Positions 53,001 through 64,000 of a stretch of 64,000 nt of DNA are shown in pieces. Where the stretch lies: contig OZ007567.1 of NCBI GenBank assembly GCA_963931925.1, positions 81,291,186-81,355,185 of the forward strand, given 5' to 3'. Source of the DNA: Onchidella celtica (Eukaryota; Mollusca; Gastropoda; Systellommatophora; Onchidiidae). Under the pieces are notes generated by a model that was not told the origin of the DNA, searched no databases, and worked only from the letters and a program-made list of their open reading frames with translations. The translations under genes and the position numbers were made by a program. Every line of letters begins with the position of its first letter. Position 1 is the stretch's first letter.

Positions 53001-55639
53001 TAAAAATCGGATTTACATTTTTTGTTTCCGTTTACTTTGCTGTAAGCCTATGAATGTTTTACCCAAAGGAACTGTTCTGTATTTTATTAATCGTAAAGAA
53101 GAAGACTTTTAACTGAGCCAATACAGTTTTGGGGAGAAAAAAAATTCTCAACGTCCAGAGCAAAAAAAAGATGCAGGCAAAATTTCTTAGAAATCCAACA
53201 GTCGAGTTTCTGTGAAAAACGGTGATGGAAGATCACGAGATGACTTCGCATTGAAAGGTAAGAACTAAATTAACAAGATAAATGATTGAATGCATTTACC
53301 AACAACCAACATTCATTCCAAATTATTTCCATCCAATGAGCAATTCAGGATTTCTCTAGTTGTCACTAATTTTTTTAATAAGAAACAAAAATAATGTCAG
53401 CACTGCAGAAATAGGGTGAGTGAAAAGGAAATACTCAATTGCTGATAGTTGAATTCTCATTTAACATTTAACATTGCTGCGCAATCACTTCATTAAGATG
53501 CTTAGGACTGTGTATCTATAGTTCAGGAGTATTGTACGTAGCACGTGCGGGTGTATTACTAGTATGTGTATGTAATGCTCAGACACTTCAAAGTAAATAA
53601 TTATTATCTTTACCTGTAATGTAAATCTGGTAAAAAAAGGAAAACAGCGAAACATTACTATTGAGATGAAAATGTTATAAATTACTGTGAAGTAATTTCG
53701 CACTCAACAATTTCCATATTCGGGTCACTTTCTAGCTGTTCCGCACTCTGCAGTATCTGCTTTATAAAAACAATGGAATGGTAAAAAAAAAACTTGTCCA
53801 ATATAATATTTATTTCACTCTCGATATAATACAAGACTACACGTTTCACAACAGTGAATTTGACAAGTACAGGTACTCTGAAGGAAAAGATCGTGTTACC
53901 ATACTGGATGTAAATGACAACCACGAAACAAAATCTCAGTGAAATGAAAATCATTTATGTGAGGTCCTTACGTGCACAATATATCCAAAGTGGGTCCCTA
54001 CAGAGAGACAACGACCACGGGGATATTTATGATGAAGTATAAATGAATAAAATTAATATCGATTCCAAAACAAGGAGAATAAATGTAAGGTGATGACTGT
54101 ATAAAAATACCTGGGCTCAAAGTATTGCCCACTGAAGACGCAGTGTTTTCAATTCGTTAATATTTTTTAGTGCTCGTTTTGTTTGATTAGTTGTATGTTG
54201 TTGCTTTTTAAAGTTATTTTTTCAAAGAGTAGAAATTATAATTATAGCTGTTTGGCGATATTGTGTTTGACTGAACACTCTGAACTTCGCACTGGTAGAG
54301 GGAAAGAGAAAGTACAAAACAGCGGATTTCGGTCCTTAAATATTGGCCCATCAGACCTTCCCAGATTTTTACGTGTATGCAGGACATGTGAAAAAAAAAA
54401 AGTCGGTACATTGCCTCATTAATTTACCGCGTCAAGCACAGACAAATTACAAAGTACTTCAACATTTTAAAACAATCAAAATTCATTTTAGAATTAAAGT
54501 TATCATGTTCACAATAGACTTGAGTTTATGCCATTAGGACTTTGAAATTTTGAGATACCCGGCAAAGTAACGACCTCCATTAATTATGATTTTGGGGTGA
54601 TCATAGACTAAAGATTTCCCCATCAAACCATGATTAAAAAATATCCCAAGTTTATCTTCGATATATATAAACGTATGATTCAAAACAGAAAAAGCCAAAC
54701 AAAGAAAGAAACAAAACAAAACAATGACCCCAAAATTATGGACTATATAAAATCCACCTCTCTGGTATCGAGAATCTTGAGATCGACCCAGTTATTATGA
54801 TCAGCAAAGCATCGTCATCCTTCGGATAAACCGAATTTTTAACCTCAACTTCATCATTATCACAGCAAATGCGACCAATGCCATAGCAAAAAAGTTTTCT
54901 ATGTACAAAAGTTAATGAAATTTAATAGCTGCTATAGTCAGATATGTACCTTGTTTGAATAAAAGAAAAATAATATATATATTACATGATGTGAAATTGT
55001 GAAATGACACTAAAAAGGAACATTTTTTTGAAAATTGCAAATGTACATGCATTCATTCTTTTTTCAAACATAAATTCTGGTGCGCGGTTGCATTAAAAGA
55101 AGCTTCAAACCAATCCAAAATGCTTAATCTTTTCGTGTGTTAGAACTTACTCAAAGGGTGTGTTTGAAAACTTTCTAATTAGCGATACTACTTTCTGTTT
55201 TCTCTGTTGTGGGGAAAAAGGGGGAGAGGGTTTCAAAAGGGAACCAGAGGTATAGATGAAATGAGAATAAAGTGATTTTAATATATAATATTACATATGT
55301 CTACATTAAATGTATTTTCAACTTTGTTCCTAGTTTAAATATTCATGAGTAAAACATACGCTAAGGTTTTCTTTTCTTACCCGCTTTGTCGGAGAATAAG
55401 GACAAGTGTTTAAAATTATTTACAGTTGTAGATTATATTCTTTAAAACTGCAAATTGCACATGCGTTCGTAGCGGATTACACTGTGGCATGAGCTCCGTG
55501 CTTTTCTGTGTAGGAGTTTGAGAAAGCTCTATCCTAGCAGTGTTTCCAGTCTCTTCTCACTCATCAAAATTAATAATAATTACAAAAATGGTGATAAATA
55601 AATAAATAAATGGATGAAAAAATAAACTAATCGATAAAA
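50065..55639. other. long AT-rich stretch downstream of bagpipe, no gene recognised
   Basis: Contains a 20-bp poly-C tract at about 51547-51566 and several poly-A runs. Open frames of 60-95 codons do not resemble known proteins. Regulatory sequence for the homeobox gene could lie here, but nothing specific can be pointed to. Confidence 0.5.
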
Positions 55640-56469
55640 TAGTTTTATTACAATTAATCGTTTGATACCAGAACGATCCATCCATCAATTACCCTCTTTC
55701 GAGAAAACATGGATAAATTTTCAAACGAAATTAGTCTTAAACAAATGTGCAAATTTCAAATTCTTCTCTAAAGCCAGTGTTATATGCAATATTAATGATC
55801 AATGATAAGCTGAATTTTTAAAGGAAATCACGACTCTTCACGACAGAATAGTTCAGATATAAAATTTGCTCTATCAAAATTTTGCTCTTGTCTAGTTATA
55901 GAACATAAAACTGCTCTTGGGAAACATTACAGCTTGATATAAGATGAAACACTGGTGTTGCTATTTTCATATTGTCTTTCTTTTTTTACAACAGCTAGTA
56001 ACTGACATAGGCTAATATTACTCTATTGTTATTATTTTACACAAATAAGCAGTATTTACAGCCCCCAAATTTGTGTACCCAGGCAGTGATAATTAAATAC
56101 TACAATAAACAAACATAGTTTCACAATAACAAACGCCCTTACGAATCGATCGCCCTATAGAAAGACAGGACAGAGAATAGTAAGGCGAATAGACCGAAAG
56201 TAAACCACGAGATAGAAAAATATGCGAACAGACAATCACGTGGATAGACAAACGATTGATCGAGAGTAAACAGAGAGAGTATTGGGGTGGGAGCGAGTAC
56301 GAGCTAAAAAGAGAGTGGGGGAAAGAGAGAAAGAAAGAAAGAGAGAGAGAGGAGAGAGAGAGGGGGGGGCGGGGAGAAAGAAAGAGAGAGAAAGGAAGAA
56401 AAGGGAGCCAGCAAAAAATGACACTGCGCTGACACCGTGGTCCAGAAGGAAACGTCTGAATCTATATAT
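55640..56469 (-). other. bap: probable bagpipe 3' untranslated region
   Basis: This is the sequence following the stop codon on the minus strand. It has a purine-rich tract on the plus strand at about 56312-56405, which would be a CU-rich tract in the mRNA. The first AATAAA hexamer seen reading downstream on the minus strand is at 55649-55644, giving a possible 3' UTR of about 0.8 kb. The poly(A) site is a guess; RNA data would settle it. Confidence 0.3.
56312..56405. repeat. purine-rich (GA)n-type tract
   Basis: Nearly pure A/G on the plus strand, with GAAA, GAGA and a short G run. It starts about 65 bp downstream of the bagpipe stop codon and would be transcribed as a pyrimidine tract if it is in the 3' UTR. 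Confidence 0.85.
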
Positions 56470-56682
56470 TCAGAAATAATAAACGTAGTTATATCCAGGC
56501 ACTGCACCAGGTAGTTGAGGATACAGCAGAGAGCTCATGTAGTCCCGCTGGTCACCGAGACGTTTTCCATCTTTCACCAGTAGAGTGACCGCAGCTTTCT
56601 TTGCGCTGGCGGCCAATAGCTGTTCCTCATGCATCTGCCGCCGTTTGGTCTTGTAGCGGCGATTTTGAAACCAAATTTTCAC
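56470..56682 (-). CDS. bap: bagpipe/Nkx3-2 homeobox gene, last coding exon (recognition helix and C-terminus)
   Basis: The exon starts after a TTTTCTTCAG acceptor (AG at 56684-56683) and ends in TGA at 56472-56470. It encodes homeodomain residues 45-60, VKIWFQNRRYKTKRRQ, with W48, F49, N51, R53 and the NK-type Tyr54 associated with recognition of CAAGTG-like sites. After the homeodomain come 54 residues, beginning MHEEQLLAASAKKAAVTLLV. The AKKAAVTLLVKD segment resembles the conserved AKKVAVKVLV-type segment just after vertebrate Nkx3-2 homeodomains, which supports NK3 over NK2 or NK4. The tail is Tyr-rich (YNYVYYF), as in other NK3 proteins. The intron before this exon is 1,507 bp and carries a trinucleotide array. 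No frameshift or missing key residue is seen. Confidence 0.93.
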   Translation of the reverse strand: MKIWFQNRRYKTKRRQMHEEQLLAASAKKAAVTLLVKDGKRLGDQRDYMSSLLYPQLPGAVPGYNYVYYF

Positions 56683-58189
56683 CTGAAGAAAATGAAGCAG
56701 ATGTTGTTTGATTTAGAACAGGGCTGAGTCTGTGTGTGAGTTTAGGCATGCGTGTGGATGGTAAGAAGGATAAAGTCAATGACAGAGGAAAGGTGACAGT
56801 GTGTAGTTAGAGGTGTGGGTTTATGTGAGGAGGGAGGTGTGAACTCAAGCAGTATGGGAAAAGGTTTGGTGTGTGAAACCATGAATGCAGGGCAACATCA
56901 TTTGGTGGTGGCGGTGGCGGTGATGGTGATGATGGGTGGTGGTGGTGGTGATGGTGATGATGGTGGTGACAGAGGTGATGGTAGTGGTGCTGGTGCTGGT
57001 GCTGGTCGTGGTGATGGTCGTGATGGTGGTGGTGGTGGTGATGAGGATAATGATGGTGGTGGTGGTGGTCGTGGTGGTGGTCGTGGTGGTGGTCGTGGTG
57101 GTGGTGATGGTAGTGGTTGTGGTGATGGTGGTGATGGCCGTGCTGGTGGTGGTGGTGGCGGTCGTGGTGGTGGTGATGGTTACGGTGGTGGTGATGGTGA
57201 TGGTGGTAGTGATGGTGGTGATGGTGGTGGTGGTGGTAATGACGAAGATGGTGTGATGATGGTGCTGCTGCTGCTGATGTGGTGGTGGTGATGTTGGTGG
57301 TGGTGGTGATGGTGATGATGATAGTGGTGTTGACGGTGGTGATGGTCACGGTGGTGATGATTTTGATGTTGGTGGTGGTGATGATGGTAGTAGTGGTGGT
57401 GGCGGTGTTGTTTTTGATGATGCTGTTGTTTCTTCCAGAGAGAGGGGAATGAGATCTCCTTTCACAACAATGAGGTTGTGAGTCGAGGGATGTCAATGTG
57501 TACGTGCTTTAAAAACACAACAAGTAATTAGTCTGGATTCCTCAACAGGCAGAATTCAATCCTGACACCTTCGCACAAAATTCAGTAGTTCCTATTACCG
57601 AGGTACCCTACGGGTATAACAGTATGTTACCTATTTAGTATGTATGTTGAAAATTTTTTATGTGATGCTGCCACCCAGGTAATCCGTCTCATCTTGTGCT
57701 GGGTCTCCTAGGCTGCCATTGTCATTCCAAACTCTTTCAATTTTTGCATGAAGAAGGTCCTGTGACCGGAATCTCGTTTTGTCTTTATTTTTCCTTTGCC
57801 TTTTATAGTATCAAGGCAACATACAACATTTTCTTTCTGCCACATTTAAAAAAATTTATCCTGAACGTCAGACCCGCCCTCTAAAAACTGGAAAACTAGG
57901 TATTTTGGGGTATGTACCGTATTGTTGTATGCGACATATTTCCGATTTTGAGGTTTGGTCATGAAAGTGGTTCTCTCACTCTAAATTTCATTATGTGAAA
58001 GTGCCATTCCAATTGGTTAAAAACTGTTCGAGGTATATGTGTCTGACGGGATGTTTTATGCATTTTGGCACTTTTGTCGACGAAAGTTCAATCCTCATTT
58101 TCTTGAAAAGGCAAAAATGAACATACAACAATATGGCAAATACCCGTCGGTATGTTACTGAAATAGGGGCCAAATGACAAGTGATCTAC
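56683..58189 (-). other. bap: bagpipe intron splitting the homeodomain
   Basis: This 1,507-bp phase-0 intron lies between codons 44 and 45 of the homeodomain, with donor GTAGAT and acceptor TTCAG. It contains the GGT-rich array at about 56903-57430. The long reading frames through that array (poly-His on the minus strand, poly-Gly or poly-Val on the plus strand) follow from the repeat and are not treated as exons. Confidence 0.85.
56903..57430. repeat. GGT/GAT trinucleotide array inside the bagpipe intron
   Basis: About 0.5 kb of imperfect GGT, GAT, CGT and GCT triplets on the plus strand (CAC/CAT on the gene's sense strand). The triplet phase is kept almost throughout, so all codon frames stay open for long distances. 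It lies wholly inside the intron that splits the homeodomain. Confidence 0.95.
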
Positions 58190-58338
58190 CTGTGTCTCAG
58201 TTAGCTTCAGACTCTGGGCCAGTTCTGCTCGCTCGGGGCCAGACAAGTAACGTTGGTGACGGAAACGACGCTCCAGCTCATAGACCTGCGCATGCGTGAA
58301 TGATGCTCTTGATCTTTTCCTCTTAATCTTTGACACAT
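58190..58338 (-). CDS. bap: bagpipe/Nkx3-2 homeobox gene, exon encoding homeodomain residues 1-44
   Basis: The 149-bp exon encodes a basic arm ([11 protein letters not shown]) and homeodomain helices 1 and 2 (YELERRF, then [17 protein letters not shown]), ending in TETQ. The core residues L16 and F20 are present. [11 protein letters not shown] is typical of NK2/NK3 homeodomains, and the combination with the final exon fits NK3. The acceptor is GTTTGTGACAG at 58349-58339 and the donor is CAG followed by GTAGAT at 58189. The exon enters in phase 1 and ends in phase 0, between homeodomain residues Q44 and V45, which is a recurrent intron position in homeobox genes. The protein is expected to be a nuclear DNA-binding regulator; family members act in visceral mesoderm and, in vertebrates, in skeletal patterning. 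The role in this animal is inferred only from the family. Confidence 0.93.
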
Positions 58339-59074
58339 CTGTCACAAACAAAATGAAGGTTCCAGTGAAAGGTAAAGATGTGAAGCTATATGCCTAAAAA
58401 ATGTATATATCCCTTTAGAATATTTATTAATACACTTTTAAGTAAGATACATCCAAGGTTTATAACTAATGTGAAATTATTTGAGTTATGGCATGTAGTC
58501 ATATTGATGGCTGGGTTCGCCAGACACGGACGACAACCAGTTTAAATAGAGTTGCAAACAACACAAAGTAGTTCAAATGTGTAAGCATGTTTTAGACACC
58601 ATGCATACCGTTGCACACCGCGAAATCTCATATTTATCAGAACAGACCAATTTTTAACTGTTTTCGTTCATCCCATCTCATTAATACGATCGAGTGAAAT
58701 GGAACTGCCGCAGAATAAAAGGAAAGGCGCGGAGAGATACGGGGAGAAATGAAGAGAAGAAATTAAAATACAAATAATGTAAATGCTTCTTCCCCTCACC
58801 TGTCCTTCACCCAAGCTTTACCTTTGTCATCATGCACGAAAAAAATTGTACATATGCTGAAATTTGTATGACGATGACAAAGTTCCCAATCCAAAACGAT
58901 AACGGCATTACAAAATCATTAGCTTTAGTAAATGTCCCAGTTAAAAGTACCGACTCCATTATGTGTGTATGTATTACCGTTATGTTTTATGCTGTTGTCT
59001 CGCATTTTTATGTTCTCCTTTTGTTGATAATGTTATATGCTCTATAGTTATCATCATCGAGACCAAAATCTTAC
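58339..59074 (-). other. bap: bagpipe intron upstream of the homeodomain exon
   Basis: This 736-bp phase-1 intron is bounded by GTAAGA (minus strand, from 59074) and TGACAG (ending 58339). It is AT-rich and shows no recognisable repeat or other gene. Confidence 0.75.
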
Positions 59075-59253
59075 CATCTTGTGTCCCCATCTTGCCAATC
59101 CCCGAGTCGCTCTCCCCACTTCCATGTTGGTCAATTCGACGCCTGTCTGAACCGTCCAAGGTAAAATCATCATCAGAACAAGCCAGAGGGGAATGGGTTC
59201 GATCCCATGGATGCAGAACACGCCTCTTGGAATGTGGCATGGAAAGATCTAGA
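59075..59253 (-). CDS. bap: bagpipe/Nkx3-2 homeobox gene, internal exon N-terminal to the homeodomain
   Basis: This is the most 5' exon that can be placed. It encodes about 59 residues beginning LDLSMPHSKRRVLHPW, with an acidic stretch (CSDDDF) and a Ser/Gly/Asp-rich linker (GSGESDSGIGK) leading into the homeodomain exon. On the minus strand a good polypyrimidine tract ends in TTTACAG at 59260-59254, and the exon ends before a GTAAGA donor at 59074. The exon enters in phase 2 (one base completes a codon) and leaves in phase 1, which matches the next exon and makes an Asp codon across the junction. NK3 proteins normally carry a TN repressor motif nearer the N-terminus. It is not in this exon, so at least one upstream exon is missing. 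Starting at the Met at 59240 is possible but would give a protein with no TN motif, and the strong acceptor argues against it. Confidence 0.75.
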
Positions 59254-60155
59254 CTGTAAATAAATGAGGAAAAAAGCTATTGGAAAAGGCCATAAACACA
59301 ACTTTTTGTAAAACTGTCTATAGAGTCAAAAAAGTCTACAGCTCCGTGATGACCACGCACCCAGTGGCACCCATGCACCTAGTTACTATGAAACTAATGA
59401 AGCTTAAGCTTCAAGGCCCTTAATCCCGGAGGAGCCCTTAGCCCTGGAGGGGGCCTGAAGAAACTTTCTTTTGATGAGTGAATTTTGATGTTGCCCAGAA
59501 TTTTATGGTTTGCGAAAGGGCCCCATAACAGTTCAACAGGGTCCCAAAAATGTAGGTCTGCTATTTCGTGCACCACAATGCCACACAGTTAAAAGAACAA
59601 ACAAATTTCACGAGAGAATGTCAATATTATTTGACTAAGTTTTTTCATTGAAGGGGACAACTTTTTGTTGTTGTTGTTTCGCTGGTTATGCAAACCTTTG
59701 TCTATTGGTAAATGCGGTTATCTCATGCAAGAAGTTACGTTAATAGAAAGTTGAAATTCACTTGTGGTTGCCCCTGAGCGGGTAGACCTACATGTGGCGG
59801 TGTGGTCATGCCGCAATGATTCGTGTCTAGCTACAAACTCGTGAAGACCCGAGCGGTTGTTTGAGAGGCCTGGAGGAGGAAACAACGCGTTCATTTGTTT
59901 ACAGTCTCATTTTGAAAGAGGAATGGCCTACATGTGTCTTTTTGGCATGAAACCACGAGCAGACAAGGTGTACGCGATATTGAAGTGAAATGTGTCGTTT
60001 GTTATGGTTTTTAATAAAATAAGTCTGGTTTGTTTTTTTAATTTTGAGGATACCAACACCGGTCACATCTCAGTGTCTGGTAGCAATTATTTCAAATATA
60101 GCCTCATGGCACTCATAATCAATGCCAAATCACGCGTCTTGTTATTTATATCAAA
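59254..60155. other. sequence upstream of the visible bagpipe exons, probably intron
   Basis: The acceptor at 59254 implies that this is intronic for bagpipe. A repeat-like segment around 59360-59580 (CAGTGGCACCC start, AAGCTTCAAGGCCC core, GGGCCC blocks) resembles hAT-derived repeats, but no matching second terminus was found. No TN-type exon was seen. Confidence 0.5.
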
Positions 60156-60200
60156 CTAGATGAGGTATCCGGGGTTACCCGGGGTAAACCGTGTTCCCGC
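60156..60200 (-). mobile_element. Helitron 3' terminus (candidate)
   Basis: On the minus strand the sequence is a GC-rich hairpin (CCCCGGGTAACCCCGG), then ATACCTCATCTAG followed by T. This is the Helitron pattern of a short hairpin followed by a CTAG end, with T beyond. It resembles the end at 7401. The element would extend towards higher coordinates; its 5' end was not located. Confidence 0.5.
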
Positions 60201-63200
60201 CCTTCTCTCTCCCTCTCTCTGATCTAGACAATTTCCTTTAATATATTCCACAGTCTTGTTTCAGAACCCATGCGCGGCAGGACACGATGCACTAACTGAA
60301 CGCGTGTCAAACAGTCTCCCAGCGCGATAGATCTAATCAAAGGGAGCACAAAAGGAGATCACTGTATTTTTACATGTTTACAACCTTTTTTAAAAAAAAA
60401 ATCGCACGAAACTGAAATAAGCAAAGTAGGTCGATAAAAAAGCGATTGGGTTAGATTAGCTGACCCATGAGAAAATTAATTTTATAATTTTTGTAAATTG
60501 TAATTTAGGCTTTGGCGCTGAGCAAAAATTAAAAAATGGCCAAAATTGCGACACAATGAATTACTCCCGCCACTAATTTTTTTAAATAATAAGATACAAG
60601 AAGTTACTGTATCCTAACAGAAGAGATGAATTTGTTAAGATCTAACCTCGTAGTTTTGTTCATTTTTCCCGAGTGTGAAGAATATTTGTAAAGTTAGTGA
60701 ATAATCAAGATTCGGCAATGTCTTCGCGCAGACTTTATTTTCGGCTCAATATGACACCGCAACATAGGATAGGCGACTGCTGATAACAAACAGCTTAGTG
60801 CTGTCAAAGTAATGATGTGTGATGTTTCAGTCAGGATACTGTTGGTACGTGTGGTGTGTTGTGTGTAGTCAGGGGTTCCGGTTTATCGAGTGTGTGTTAA
60901 TATTTCGTGGGCATGCAGTTAGCCTCAGAGCATTGCTGATGACGAAGATGTATTTTCTCTGTTTTGACCTAATGGGAAAAAAAACCTTTCTATGAAGTCT
61001 GTCTTTTGTTACAAAATTTGACAGAAGCACCAAGGTCGCCTCATGTTCATCCACACCAAAGAGTAACGTCACCTCAGAATACAAGCTACAGGCTATCACA
61101 GTACATATAGCTCGACACAACGCCCATAACTTTTGTGGCGTCCCGTTTAAAAATTAAAAAAAAAAGAAGACTAGACTAAAGTGAACGGAGACCCCAGAGA
61201 AATATAAAGAAATATTCAGTCTTGTTGCAACACTGTTGACACCTTCGATAAGCCACGGAAATCTGAAGCTCGAGTGGTGTCTGTGTCTCCACAATTTGAG
61301 ATAAAATTCCTGAAGGCTGCGAAGGGATTTCTTATTGAATATTTGCGTGGCCAATAATTAGGATGTTTTTAATTACACCAGCTAGCTGATTTTGCTCCAT
61401 TCTGTTCACAGTATAGCCAAAAAATGATATATCGGCGCGTTTCTATTTTAAGTGACACGAGTGTTTTGTTAAACGTATAAAAGGAGACTATCTCTGATGA
61501 TGGATGGCGTAATAATTCAATTGTAGCGGCAAAGGTTGTCAGAATTTTCCATCATTTTCTATTCCCATATTTGAAGCAGATCACTGACGGCTAACCGAAT
61601 TCGTGTTTTTGTTGTTTTTTTTTCTTTCGCTCTCAAATAAGTTTCAAACTTTTTTTCTGTTAATTCCAAGTAATGATCACTTCTTTTATTATTTTACAAT
61701 TATTCTCTCATCCATTTTTTCTTGTTTTGTCTCCTTTTGAAGTTAATTTCTATTGTTTTCATTAAACTGTTTTGAATGCCCTTCACTTTGCTATGCCAAT
61801 CGTGTCTGTAGAACAATGTATTGTCACCTTGTTAAAACCTGCCTCGCGCAGTGACATTCTCACTGCATGACGTCAATTAATCGACGGTGATAAAGTCCCT
61901 GGCGACGACATTTTATGTATAACATGGGCATGCAATGTGTGTGTGTTGAGGGGTGGGGGGGTATCAAAATTTCAAAAACTGGTTTATTATTTTTATTAAT
62001 TGGCCACAGAAGATTTTTTTTTTTTGATTTCTTAATTGGATTTTCTCCGATTTAAATCGTTGAAGGTTAGAAATTAGCATGGAAACTAATTTTTACTGCT
62101 CGGAGATTTGGTCTTTTTGTAGCCTTGTACGGGTTCGTTGTCTGCGACAATTTTGGTGTCAAAGTAATGTTAAATAATCATGTTTGACTTATCTGATATA
62201 ATATTGAATATTATATTGACTGTTCTATTATTTTAATATTATTTACGTACAGAGCACGAGCCACCGAAAACCCTTGTATAGCAGAATGCCATGGATTTCC
62301 TTTTCTTTATAATCGATTTTCTTTCACTACATTTTAAATATCTACATTTGTATTATTTGCTCTACCCGAAACTTGTTCATCTTATATATTTTTCTCCAGC
62401 TCATTTTTTTAAATTCTAACTTCATTACTTTTAAATTAATTTATCATTAAAGTCTACCGATTTTTTTATTTACCAGCATGTCAAGTTTTTTTGTTTTTTT
62501 ATTTTTGGTGCCTAGCCTGCACGAATCCTGTCTGTCCCCGATAGTTTTACCTGAAAAAGCCTTTTGCTTTTGATGAAGAAAAACAGTTTGCGCAACTGGG
62601 TGCAAAATGATTGTTTATCACAATGTACCGCGTGAAATCTACTTTTTTTAAGTAAACAATCTTCCTTTGATGATAACTAACATGGGATTCGTTCACCAAG
62701 TGTGATATTCTTACCAAGGTGTTATCTCTTGAACTTGTGACGCGTGCCACTTCAAAAAGGCAAACAAATAACTTACCACAGGAATCAAAGAATATTCCTT
62801 TATCTTCTTCTCCTTCTCTCTTTTCGTAAATTTCTACCCCTATCTTATTAAAGTCTCCTTCACCATAGCGCAGTCTTGGTTACTGAATATAAATGTAGTG
62901 GTTGGTCGCTATGAAAGCGAATTGCCAGGTAAACAAAAACAAACCAAAAAATCCTAGCGTTGAAATTATTACTGATGTAAGTCTTAGCAAAGACAAGGTG
63001 TCATTCTCCAAGAATTTGAACGCACTTAAAACAATGATAGGTGGTTTTTGGTTTGTTTTTATTTTATTTTATTTTTCCAGTTGTACAAGTTTCTCACAAA
63101 GACAGATTGCGAGATCTAAGATATGAAATCCTTTTAAGTGCATCTTTAGTTTTGTTCTCTGTGTGTGTCAGTCACCACAAGCAGGCCTATAATCTGATTA

Positions 63201-64000
63201 GCAAATGCGCAGTACAAATTCACGTAGGCCTGTCTACGCTTTATGTCTGCCTATGCTAATACTTTAATACACCCCATTTCGCCAGTTTAGGAGTATGTAC
63301 AAATAAAGAAAAATGTAGGCCAAGCATGCAGTTTTTCGTGTTTGTTTGTTTTTGTTTTTTTTTAATCCAACGTTATGAGTTATTTATCAAGTTTACACTC
63401 TTTGACACAAGGATATCACTTTTAGCAATTTTGATAATTACTTTACGTTTTTCTTCATTTTTGCCAGTAGAACATTTCAAACGTTATTGTTTTTAATTGT
63501 CTATCCATATTTGGCTTTGCGCGTTGATCACGAAAGATGTATATAACTACCAAGCACGTTTCATTTTAATATTATTTCGTCTTTTTTTTCCCCTTAACAT
63601 ATTCTATAGTAGTTCATAGCGAGGAGAAATACTGCTTGGTCAACTCGTCTTACGCATTAACAAATCTGAGTGGCAAGTTGCCGTTTTTTCTTTCTTTTTT
63701 AATAATTGATTTTAGTGTTCTTTTTTCTTTTTAATCTGTTCAATATTTTTGCCTCTCCCACAGTTCACACCAATCAGCATGATTAAAAAAGCCTATGAAT
63801 GAGCAGGTTATTATTGATCAGCTTCCCACTGTCGAAGGGAAGAAAGAATTCAGCGTTTGCCAGGTCGATTGCCCCTAACAGGCCAATCACAGTAGTTGTA
63901 TAGAAATATTTTGTGGGTTAAAGCAAGTTTAACAAATGGTTTATGGGACATCTTACGTATATCAAAAAGTGAACCTTTAATTTTAATGCTAAAATTTCAC
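60201..64000. other. AT-rich stretch, no gene recognised; probably the 5' bagpipe intron
   Basis: I looked on the minus strand for a short exon encoding the TN motif (F-S/T-I-x-x-I-L type) ending in the required phase and found none. Two good minus-strand donor consensus sites exist (GTAAGT at 62776-62771 and GTAAGA near 62713), but the frames before them do not fit. Confidence 0.45.

Noticed and set aside
56807..57496. A 229-codon poly-His frame and matching poly-Gly/poly-Val frames on the other strand
   Set aside because: Created by the triplet array inside the bagpipe intron; flanking residues show no domain and the splice sites around it explain the gene without it.
59190..59210. GGTTCGATCCC resembling a tRNA B box
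   Set aside because: It is inside the bagpipe exon (codons of the WDRTH segment), and no A box or tRNA fold surrounds it.
59360..59600. CAGTGGC start with GGCCC-rich interior as a hAT element
   Set aside because: No matching second terminus or 8-bp duplication could be found, so it is only noted in the flanking-region entry.
62714..62830. Minus-strand frame ending before GTAAGA near 62713, in the phase required for bagpipe exon 1
   Set aside because: No Met, no TN motif and no convincing acceptor; content looks random.
62766..62878. Minus-strand frame reading like a charged exon (GEGDFNKIGVEIYEKREGEE) before a perfect GTAAGT donor
   Set aside because: It ends in phase 1, which does not fit the phase needed for the next bagpipe exon; a stop lies just upstream; no homology recognised.

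Overview
The window is eukaryotic, intron-bearing and repeat-rich. The best fit is a lophotrochozoan animal, probably a marine gastropod mollusc. The reasons are AT-rich non-coding DNA, very long tetranucleotide microsatellites, many short DNA-transposon derivatives, Helitron ends, fragments of non-LTR retrotransposons and a short interstitial CCCTAA tract. The species cannot be named from this sequence alone.

Only one protein-coding gene is convincing. It is an NK3-class (bagpipe/Nkx3-2) homeobox gene on the minus strand. Three exons are visible: 59253-59075, 58338-58190 and 56682-56470. Their splice phases fit (phase 1, then phase 0), and the last intron interrupts the homeodomain between residues 44 and 45. 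At least one 5' exon, expected to carry the start codon and the tinman (TN) motif, was not found between 59254 and 64000 and probably lies beyond the window. The intron inside the homeobox holds a ~0.5 kb GGT/CAC trinucleotide array.

Layout from left to right. 0.3-1.2 kb: long (TCTA)n/(CT)n array. 1.57-1.72 and 3.5-3.8 kb: foldback elements, the second with three CCCTAA units in its loop. 4.7-5.0 kb: three-part microsatellite. 6.1-7.4 kb: hAT-type MITE, a short TIR element and a non-autonomous Helitron. 11.45 kb: 12-bp tandem array. 12.57-13.06 kb: broken LINE. 13.5, 14.3, 18.2, 19.2-19.7 and 27.4-27.9 kb: microsatellites. 23.4-24.25 kb: zinc-finger reading frame, tRNA-derived SINE and a near-perfect 65-bp inverted repeat. 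26.3 kb: foldback element. 31.7-32.05 kb: three diverged tandem copies. 32.84-32.99 kb: PIF/Harbinger-type MITE. 39.29-39.95 kb: 73-bp satellite with a three-unit higher-order pattern. 43.2-44.1 kb: 25-bp minisatellite. 45.3-48.5 kb: more copies of the TIR element seen at 6.5 kb. 48.82-50.06 kb: an inverted-repeat-bounded element with a short LINE-derived insertion inside it, flanked by perfect 13-bp target-site duplications. 56.5-59.3 kb: the bagpipe gene. 60.16 kb: a Helitron 3' end. The rest shows no recognisable gene.

The picture is a developmental transcription-factor locus beside a long gene-poor tract filled with small transposon derivatives. No CRISPR array, operon, rRNA or convincing tRNA gene was seen. 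All calls come from reading the sequence by eye; no database search or alignment program was run.
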